A program made the translations under genes and the position numbers. DNA of 15,357 nucleotides from Zelonia costaricensis (taxonomy: Eukaryota; Euglenozoa; Kinetoplastea; Trypanosomatida; Trypanosomatidae). Shown here in pieces: positions 7,949 to 13,398 of the stretch. Location of the stretch: contig JASAOO010002966.1 of NCBI GenBank assembly GCA_030849075.1, positions 1 through 15,357 on the forward strand, given 5' to 3'. How positions within the stretch are numbered: position 1 is the first letter of the stretch; each line of letters opens with the position of its first letter. The notes beneath the pieces were generated by a model, which did not search any database, was not told the origin of the DNA, and saw only the letters and a list, made by a program, of their open reading frames with translations.

Positions 7949-8550
7949 GGTTTCAGCTTTTTTTTTGGTGTTTTGCGTCTGAGCCCCGCTACTGCTGCTA
8001 CGGAGACCGCTGCCAGTGGCCAAGGTAAGAGAGGCGAGAGTGGAGTGCGTTCGCAACACCAGTTTCTGTGGGTGTGCGAGGAGTGCCGCGATGCACCAGC
8101 AGTAAATAAAACAAAGGTGCAGAAGCCCAATTAGGTCGCGGTGTTGGCGTCGCAATAAGCAGTATTGGTGAAGACGACAAAGCAAAGCTCAGAGGTGGCC
8201 ATGAAGAAAAAAAAAATGGCACCTTCAGGATGCAGCCGTAACGCTGGAAAGGCGGCGGCCTTGTGCAGCCCCGATTCCCCCGCAGGTGCGGAACGGACGG
8301 CTGCGCGAGCCATTTGCTCGTTCCCGCTCGCAGCATTACAGAGCAGGCTAGAAAACGCTACCAAGAAGATGTGGCCAATCCTTTTTTTTTTGTCTGCTTT
8401 TTGTTCTTTGCCTGCAAGCTCAGAGTGAAGCGCCTTGATCACCGCGTTGCTGCTCTTCCTCTCTGAAAAACTCCGTTAAACAGCAGGGTGCGCAGGCAGA
8501 CCCATTGTCCCTTTTTTTTTGTCTTGCGCGGTGGTGCTCTCTTTTTTTCT
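7949..8550. other. Intergenic region between CLP1 and VPS33
   Basis: About 600 bases with no separate gene seen. It contains the VPS33 leader and acceptor and the CLP1 3' UTR. Several T runs of 7-10 bases lie on the plus strand (for example near 8391-8400, 8512-8520 and 8542-8548), along with an A run near 8207-8215. The upstream extension of the VPS33 frame (to 8185) and a frame around 8131-8442 are judged non-coding. Confidence 0.65.
8010..8045 (-). promoter_or_regulatory. Predicted spliced-leader acceptor for VPS33
   Basis: On the minus strand a pyrimidine-rich run (CTCCACTCTCGCCTCTCTT) is followed by ACCTTGGCCACTGGCAG, with the AG at 8011-8010. This gives a leader of about 61 nt for the start at 7948 and leaves the upstream in-frame ATG at 8185 out of the mRNA. 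Several later AGs lie in a CAGCAG-like stretch between the tract and the start, so the exact site may vary. Confidence 0.5.
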
Positions 8551-9948
8551 TTACGTACTGGTGATCCAGCGAACGTTGCCAACAAGCAGCGTGAGCTTCT
8601 CTGACGGGAACATGAAATGCGTACTTGTCAGAAAGTAAATGCCGGCGGGGTCGATGGATTGCACCCTGGCGTACGCCACTGGTGACGCCTGCAGGGCGCT
8701 GACGGACTTCGCGGCATACAAGGCGCCGATGCAGCCCACAATGCCCTGCAGCTCCTCTTTTGCAACAGCTGAAAGCACCACCTGCCCGTGCTCGTCCTTG
8801 AGAAGTAGCACGTCGATGTTGTTGAACGGCCTCGACCACTGTGACGGGTGCAGCCCGACTGCACCGGCGCCAAAAAAGTAGTCGCGGTACCGCAGCGGCA
8901 GAAGTGTGTCGGCGTTGGCCGGCGGCACAACGCTAAAGTTGTGCGAGATGCGATCAATTTTCACGTAGTCCAGCTGGTTCGCGTTGCCGCGGTCATGCCG
9001 CAGATAAAGAAGGTGAAAAAGGTCGTCGTCGCCGAGGCACAACACGTTCGTCACGTCGTACTGCTGGACTACTTCGCTCACGAAGTTCAACCCTGAGGTG
9101 CCGTGCACCTCAGGCAGAACAATAACGGCGCCGCTAAACCCGTACAGGTCGTTGGCGTGCGCAGCTAGGCGCTCGCGCACGCAGTTGAGCAGAAGCTTGG
9201 AAAAGTGGACATACGCCGCCCCCATCGCCGCCTCGCCGAGCTTGCTGAACGACTCAACCTCCGTCGAGCCGACAAAAAAGGTTGTGCTGACGAGCGAGAG
9301 CTGCGTAACTTCGTCGACGGAGACGGGGTAGTCCACGATGGCGGCCCCGATGGAGCCCGGCAGCCCCACCATTTGGTGCACACCGGGGTCCAGGTCGGCA
9401 AGCGTCGGCTTCCACCCCGCACGTGCCGCGTAGTTGGCCAGGGTGCGGGCCACCATGAGCTTGCCGCTGAGGCTGCCGCCGCAGATGAGCGTCACTGGGC
9501 CAGCCGACTGCGTCTTCTCGGCGGCAACACGCTGCGTGTGCAACACGCAGTGGTACTCGACGAGGGGCCGCGTGATGGACTTGGCAGAGGACCGAACGAT
9601 GCCGCGCAGCAGCTGCTCCGAGCCCTCAATGCGAACGACGCCGACAGCCCATGCAAAAACGCATAAGGTCGAGCCAGGCAGGAGGTAGTAGGAGATGTCC
9701 GCAATGAGAGGGCTTCCTGCGACGTCAACGCGTGAATCGGTGGTGCCCGTCGAGGGCTCTAGCCTGATAGAAGCCGAGCACTTGGGCTCGCTGAGAGGGA
9801 CGGTGATGATCAGCTCGCCATCGGTCGGGATGGTCACCAACACATTCTTCAGCGAACTCCCGCTCGGCTGAATGAAGTTGGACATGATCTGCAGCTGTGT
9901 GAGCTGAGAAGAATGCGCCGCCGACCGCAAAACCAAGTGAAAGCCCAC
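8551..9948 (-). CDS. CLP1: CLP1-family mRNA 3'-end processing factor with an altered P-loop
   Basis: The protein has 465 residues; family members are usually about 425-460. An N-terminal beta domain (about 35-150) precedes the P-loop NTPase core. The core reads GGSLSGKLMVARTLANYAA at 157-175, then KPTLADLDPG (180-189) and LPGSIGAAIVDYPV, in the order of human CLP1 (GPTDVGKST, YVELDVGQG, IPGTMGA). A C-terminal domain ends in FPSEKLTLLVGNVRWI. CLP1 is a subunit of cleavage factor II and, in animals, a 5'-OH RNA kinase of the tRNA splicing complex. In trypanosomatids it would be expected to act in nuclear polyadenylation coupled to trans-splicing (inference). The residue after the P-loop Lys163 is Leu164, where Ser or Thr binds Mg2+, so kinase activity is doubtful. 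The start is uncertain: Met1 (9948) or Met22 (9885). Met22 gives an N-terminus closer in length to the human protein. This is the first gene of the minus-strand array, next to the strand switch. Confidence 0.85.
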   Translation of the reverse strand: MGFHLVLRSAAHSSQLTQLQIMSNFIQPSGSSLKNVLVTIPTDGELIITVPLSEPKCSASIRLEPSTGTTDSRVDVAGSPLIADISYYLLPGSTLCVFAWAVGVVRIEGSEQLLRGIVRSSAKSITRPLVEYHCVLHTQRVAAEKTQSAGPVTLICGGSLSGKLMVARTLANYAARAGWKPTLADLDPGVHQMVGLPGSIGAAIVDYPVSVDEVTQLSLVSTTFFVGSTEVESFSKLGEAAMGAAYVHFSKLLLNCVRERLAAHANDLYGFSGAVIVLPEVHGTSGLNFVSEVVQQYDVTNVLCLGDDDLFHLLYLRHDRGNANQLDYVKIDRISHNFSVVPPANADTLLPLRYRDYFFGAGAVGLHPSQWSRPFNNIDVLLLKDEHGQVVLSAVAKEELQGIVGCIGALYAAKSVSALQASPVAYARVQSIDPAGIYFLTSTHFMFPSEKLTLLVGNVRWITST

Positions 9949-9965
9949 CTTTTTTTTAGAATCTA

Positions 9966-10018
9966 CTCATAGTTAAAATGCAATGTTGACAGAGTGCGGG
10001 TGAAGTGGAAAGAAACGG
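9966..10018 (-). promoter_or_regulatory. Possible spliced-leader acceptor for CLP1
   Basis: The minus strand has an interrupted pyrimidine-rich stretch (CCGTTTCTTTCCACTTCACC, then CACTCTGTC, then ATTTT). It reaches AGs at 9967-9966 and 9964-9963, which would leave a leader of only about 15-17 nt before Met1. A weaker alternative is TTCTTCTCAG with AG at 9905-9904, which would force use of Met22 at 9885. The sequence alone does not settle this. Confidence 0.3.
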
Positions 10019-10247
10019 AACATCACTGTTCCCCATCATGGGGGAAAGCAAGCATGCAACCCTCGAAGAGGTACGAGGCGTGCGCCGATCGGGCCGGGGA
10101 TAAACCAACACATCTTTATTTCTCTTTGCCGAAGCTTGGTTTCGTTTTTTTGTTTCATTCCCCGCCGCGCGCTGCAGCACGGCCGAGAGAGTATTCGCAG
10201 CCTTGTTGGTTTCAAGTCTGGGTCAGCGCTCGCCGACATCTTCTCCT

Positions 10248-10277
10248 CCCCCCCCCCTTATCACGGGGGGGGGGGGG
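10248..10277. repeat. C10-TTATCAC-G13 inverted repeat (potential hairpin)
   Basis: Ten C (10248-10257), a 7-base spacer TTATCAC (10258-10264) and thirteen G (10265-10277) form a perfect 10-bp G:C stem with a 7-base loop. The G run also has quadruplex potential with slipped partners. The element lies in the strand-switch region. Confidence 0.9.
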
Positions 10278-10685
10278 AAGGAGTTCAAGGAGACGCTCGC
10301 TTGCCTGCTTCACTCGTCAGCCTTTCGCCCCCCCCCGTTATCAGCTTTTATCACGCTTACGGAGGCCATACAGGGCTGCCTCCCCCCTTTTCCAAGCTCT
10401 TGCGAAGTGCAGCCCAGAGTAAAACGTCTCGCATGAGCAGGGGTGACACCCACCACATTGTACCACCAGCACCGGAAAAGAAATAAACGCGGTACGTGCT
10501 GAATCTCTCGGGGTGCAGCGAGCCCGCCGTGTTGCAGTACCCGAAAAGTTCTACTCCTTAAAGCGCGGTTTAGCCCTTCGACAACCGCTGCTGAACTCAC
10601 TGCTTCTTCATGCTTACAAGCTTCGCGCGCTGGCGTGTGGGCGCGTGTTTCCGGCTCCCCCGGACACGACGACTTCTTCCAATGA

Positions 10686-10753
10686 TCCTTGTTTTCTCCA
10701 CTCGCCGCTTCTCCCACCTCTACCAATCCTCAACATCTCCTTCGCCGCACCAG
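10686..10753 (+). promoter_or_regulatory. Predicted spliced-leader acceptor for the ubiquitin-like protein gene
   Basis: A long pyrimidine-rich stretch (TTGTTTTCTCCACTCGCC, then CTTCTCCCACCTCTACC and CATCTCCTTCGCCGC) is followed by ACCAG, the first AG after it, at 10752-10753. The resulting leader of about 64 nt contains no ATG before 10818. This is the strongest acceptor in the window. Confidence 0.72.
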
Positions 10754-10817
10754 TGCAAAACTTAGCAGTTGCAGAACTCGTGCAGCGATCGTGAGCTTCA
10801 CAAACTAGGCAGCAAGA

Positions 10818-11528
10818 ATGCACCGCAGCGTCGTGCGTTGTCTGCGGGCCACAGCCGCGTGCTTTTTGACAGCGAAACGGTTGCCAGGCTACGAGCAAGA
10901 GGCCTACGAAGCATACCGCCGCTTCACCGAGTCGCAGACTTATCCTGGCCCGATTCGTGCAGCAACACCGGGCGACACCCGCTTCTACACTGGCAGCGCT
11001 GAGACAATTCTGCAAGAGAACGAACGACACTACTGGCGCGCCGTCGTCGACGACCCGCAAGTGCAGTATCTGGTGCCGCTACGAATTCGCTTCAAGACTT
11101 CCATATGGGTTACCACCGGCTGGGAGCAACGCATGCAAGTCGTCCAGGTGATGGTGCACCGTGGCGCCACCATTGCTGAGCTCATGCAGCAGGTCAAAGT
11201 TGAAAACCAATCGCCGTACTTGTGCACCTCGTCATTTAAGCTGAGCATGGATGGCAGGGAGCTGGACGAACTAAAGACGCTCGCCGACTACAACATTGAC
11301 GAGTTTTCCCGAATCGACGCCATCGAGGAGAACGACCATGTGCAACACACAGACGCCGGGCGGCTCAAGGACTGGAACGTCGACGAGTTGGAGGACGAGG
11401 CGCTGGCAAAGAGCCCGTACAAGGAAATGGGCATTCAGCCAGCGGTCAACCTTGCCCCGCGCTACGAGGCGCGCCCAAAGGGCTACTATGGCAAGAACAA
11501 CTACAGCGGCATGACGCAGTCGTCTTAA
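10818..11528 (+). CDS. Conserved hypothetical protein, probable mitochondrial, with a ubiquitin-like domain
   Basis: The protein has 236 residues. I do not recognise it as a named protein. The N-terminus (MHRSVVRCLRATAACFLTAKR) is basic, Ser/Thr/Ala-rich and free of acidic residues for its first 25 positions, as in a mitochondrial targeting presequence. Residues about 86-170 look like a ubiquitin fold: two strands (LRIRFKTSIWV and RMQVVQVMVHRG), a helix (ATIAELMQQVKVEN), then KLSMDGRELDELKTLADYNIDEFSRIDAIE. That last block lines up with the ubiquitin segment [28 protein letters not shown]. No Gly-Gly end follows, and a further 66 residues rich in charged and aromatic groups do, so it is a structural ubiquitin-like domain and not a modifier. 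A subunit of a mitochondrial assembly (ribosome or respiratory complex) would fit but is a guess. It is the first gene of the plus-strand array. The stop is TAA. Confidence 0.8.
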   Translation: MHRSVVRCLRATAACFLTAKRLPGYEQEAYEAYRRFTESQTYPGPIRAATPGDTRFYTGSAETILQENERHYWRAVVDDPQVQYLVPLRIRFKTSIWVTTGWEQRMQVVQVMVHRGATIAELMQQVKVENQSPYLCTSSFKLSMDGRELDELKTLADYNIDEFSRIDAIEENDHVQHTDAGRLKDWNVDELEDEALAKSPYKEMGIQPAVNLAPRYEARPKGYYGKNNYSGMTQSS

Positions 11529-12086
11529 GCACCACAAAAAGACCGCTTTGAAGATGGTGTATTGAGTGCCTTTTGTTTTCCTCTGTGACTGCGCAGTTGG
11601 AGCTGCGAATAGGACGCTGCAGCTCGGCTCCCTGGCGCCTTTTGCCGGTAAGGCTTCACACACGAAAAAAAAAGATGAGCGCGCCAGTAGCTTCTGAAGT
11701 GCTACGCTCTACCCTCACCATGGCAGCGGCACGGCGTGCACTTGCCTTGGTGCGTCACAGTTGGCTTGCATATGTCCTAGACTAAAGACAGCTAACCGTC
11801 CGCGGATCGCTAGCCTGGATTGAATCACATGCTTCACCGCCCTCTACCGTTCTTTTGGTAAGGGGTAGGCGGGTCTTGCGCACCGAATCAGATGCAAAGC
11901 CCTCTGTTGTTGCGCGTGGATTTATTCACTTCTTTCCCCCCACCTACGCTCAAATACGCAAGTCTTCGGCCCTAGCTGTTGTCGTTCATAGGCCAACCTG
12001 CACTTTTGCGAGCAGCTGCGCTCGCGTGCGTGACTGTCACAGACAATTAAAAAAAAAAAAGTGATGCACCTTGTACAACGTAGAAA
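11529..12086. other. Intergenic region before the coiled-coil protein gene
   Basis: About 560 bases. It holds the 3' UTR of the ubiquitin-like protein gene, a candidate acceptor near 11962, a 12-A run at 12049-12060 and a short upstream ORF at 12064-12090. A 70-codon frame (11573-11785) crosses it but has no recognisable content. Confidence 0.65.
11921..11962 (+). promoter_or_regulatory. Candidate spliced-leader acceptor for the coiled-coil protein gene
   Basis: A pyrimidine-rich stretch (TTTATTCACTTCTTTCCCCC, then CACCTACGCTC) is followed by AATACGCAAG, with the AG at 11961-11962. This gives a leader of about 124 nt. Other AGs follow at 11974-11975, at 12060-12061 just after the A run, and at 12082-12083 right before the start. 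Which one is used decides whether the upstream ORF is in the mRNA. Confidence 0.45.
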
Positions 12087-12090
12087 ATGA
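12064..12090 (+). promoter_or_regulatory. Upstream ORF of 8 codons overlapping the main start codon
   Basis: ATG at 12064 opens a frame MHLVQRRK that ends in TGA at 12088-12090. This overlaps the main ATG (12087-12089) in the form ATGA. If it is present in the mature leader, a scanning ribosome would meet this ATG first and stop on top of the real start, an arrangement that favours strong translational control or reinitiation. The other leaders in the window that can be defined with reasonable confidence have no upstream ATG. Confidence 0.5.
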
Positions 12091-12845
12091 GTCTCGATGA
12101 GCACACAGCGGCGGCCATTTCCGAAATCGATAGAACACTCCGGTCACTTGGCTTTCGTGATGACTTCTGCGCGCCACCGCTTCCACCTCGCATGGCAAGC
12201 TCATGCACCTCGGAAGCCCCGCGTGAGCCTGCCTATAGACACAATGCTTCATCACAGACTGCGGGTCCGAGCTTAGTGTCTGCTGGCGTGCAAACATGCC
12301 TGCACAGCGTGCAGCGAGGAGTGCAGCACTGTCCTCGTGTGCAAACCGCCGCAGCTCAAACAGAGCCCCTTGAAGAAGTACCTCCCTATCTTCATAGCAT
12401 TCTTCAAACAGCTGCGACGACTTCGAGCTTCGTCCTTGATCACATTACAAACCTGACGCGCGCTTTTTCGACCGTCTCGCGACTCACCGAAAAGGTGCAC
12501 GTCTTGGAGAAAAAGACCCGTTGCGTTGCCGCTCAACTAGCGAGTTCCCGCTCTGAAATGGCGGTGCTCGCAGTGGAGAAGGACGAACAGCTTGCGCGCA
12601 GTGGCGCCGTGGCCAGGGAGCAGAGCGCTCGCCTCGAGATAGCTGCTTGGCATATCCACGAACTGACGCGGCGTGCCACAGCTCTCCATCCACTCCGTTC
12701 AGCAAGCGGCTGTGAGACACAACAGTGCAGTACCGGCCTTATGCTATGCGAGAAGAGCCCGGCTGGATGCAAGGACACACTAAACAGCTCGCTCAACGAT
12801 TTGACGGAGTTGCTGGACGAGTGTTGGCGCGTCCTCGAGGAATAG
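12087..12845 (+). CDS. Hypothetical coiled-coil protein with repeated Gln-Thr motifs
   Basis: The protein has 252 residues and I do not recognise it. Residues 1-30 are a short mixed segment with a possible helix. Residues 31-110 are Pro/Ser/Cys-rich and probably disordered. They carry a series of Gln-Thr motifs: ASSQT (54-58), AGVQT (66-70), RGVQH (77-81), PRVQT (83-87), AAQTE (89-93) and ILQT (105-108). Residues about 115-195 form a heptad-like helix (LTRAFSTVSRLTEKVHVLEKKTR and on) consistent with a coiled coil. A Cys-containing linker follows, then a final amphipathic helix SSLNDLTELLDECWRVLEE (234-252). No signal peptide or membrane segment is present. Spaced Gln-Thr motifs in a disordered segment before a coiled coil recall dynein light chain LC8 ligands, but this is inference. 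The start is the first ATG of the frame and overlaps an upstream ORF. The stop is TAG. Coding potential rests on frame length and ordered sequence, with no family match. Confidence 0.72.
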   Translation: MSLDEHTAAAISEIDRTLRSLGFRDDFCAPPLPPRMASSCTSEAPREPAYRHNASSQTAGPSLVSAGVQTCLHSVQRGVQHCPRVQTAAAQTEPLEEVPPYLHSILQTAATTSSFVLDHITNLTRAFSTVSRLTEKVHVLEKKTRCVAAQLASSRSEMAVLAVEKDEQLARSGAVAREQSARLEIAAWHIHELTRRATALHPLRSASGCETQQCSTGLMLCEKSPAGCKDTLNSSLNDLTELLDECWRVLEE

Positions 12846-13398
12846 CTCGGCTTACCCAGCTGACGAGACACAGTTGAGCGGCAGGTGCTCCCCGCGACTC
12901 GTTTTTTTTGTTTTTCGTGACTGATCTCTTCGATCTCGAGTCTGTGAGTTTTTTGTTCCCCTTGCGTCCGGATCTGCTCTTTTTTTTTGGACTTGCAGCG
13001 CAAACTCCACCTGCTCGTTTCAGCGCAATGCAAACCGAAGAAAAGCTAAACAAGGCTGGGATACAAGAAACGAAGCCCACGTTCGCGGCTGCCCATGCAA
13101 CGCCTCGCCGAGCGGTCGAGCCGTCCTTCTCACGAGCGGAAAAGACATGCTTTGTTGTAAATGCGTGCGTTTCTGTACGATTTTGTGCTGGCACCGGTCT
13201 CTCTCTCCCTCTGCGCCCTTCACCTTTTCCCCATTGCGCACAGCTCATTTTCAGGCTACACAACGAGTTGCAGACTGCACGTACTGCATGCTCAAATAGC
13301 AAGACTGCTTACTCGGCGCACTCAACTGTCCGTCGTTTTTTTTTTTCTCGTCAGAATTCACACTCTCTCTCACGCTTGGCGCTTTTGCAACCGGCACG
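12846..13398. other. Intergenic region before the BRO1 gene
   Basis: About 550 bases with several T runs (for example near 12902-12909, 12980-12988 and 13336-13346) and pyrimidine-rich stretches. It holds the 3' UTR of the coiled-coil gene and the BRO1 leader. A 187-codon plus-strand frame (12908-13471) and minus-strand frames cross it. Their translations run through T-rich tracts as Phe strings and overlap the BRO1 start out of frame, so they are not counted as genes. Confidence 0.65.
13327..13354 (+). promoter_or_regulatory. Predicted spliced-leader acceptor for the BRO1 gene
   Basis: The sequence TGTCCGTCG followed by eleven T and CTCGTCAG puts a strong pyrimidine tract directly before the AG at 13353-13354. 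The 44-nt leader that follows has no ATG before 13399. Confidence 0.7.

Larger units (their letters stand above)
9949..10817. promoter_or_regulatory. Divergent strand-switch region, probable bidirectional Pol II initiation site
   Basis: This gap separates a minus-strand array of five genes from a plus-strand array of four, with both arrays pointing away from it. In trypanosomatids such divergent strand-switch regions are the established sites of RNA polymerase II initiation, marked by acetylated histones and variant nucleosomes rather than by TATA-type promoters. No TATA box or initiator consensus is evident. The sequence holds a C10/G13 inverted repeat (10248-10277), a C9 run (10328-10336), a C6 run near 10382-10387, three TTATCA motifs and pyrimidine-rich plus-strand stretches. 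No convincing coding frame and no tRNA-like box pair were seen. The call rests on gene orientation. Confidence 0.85.

Noticed and set aside
7652..8134. 160-codon plus-strand frame over the VPS33 5' end
   Set aside because: Antisense to a gene recognised with high confidence, and its translation has no recognisable domain.
10248..10277. C10/G13 palindrome as a rho-independent style terminator
   Set aside because: The setting is a eukaryotic nuclear chromosome between divergent genes, with no T run after the stem and no convergent transcription to terminate.
9994..10486. Several 70-140 codon frames in the strand-switch region
   Set aside because: They read through C and G homopolymers as Pro or Gly strings and change completely with any slippage in those tracts.
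9949..10817. tRNA or other Pol III gene in the strand-switch region
   Set aside because: tRNA and 5S genes are often near strand switches, so I looked for A/B-box pairs and cloverleaf stems by eye and saw none. A covariance-model scan would be decisive.
11573..11785. 70-codon plus-strand frame between the ubiquitin-like and coiled-coil genes
   Set aside because: Short, no family resemblance, crosses an A run and has no pyrimidine tract and AG of its own close upstream. Small peptides cannot be excluded.
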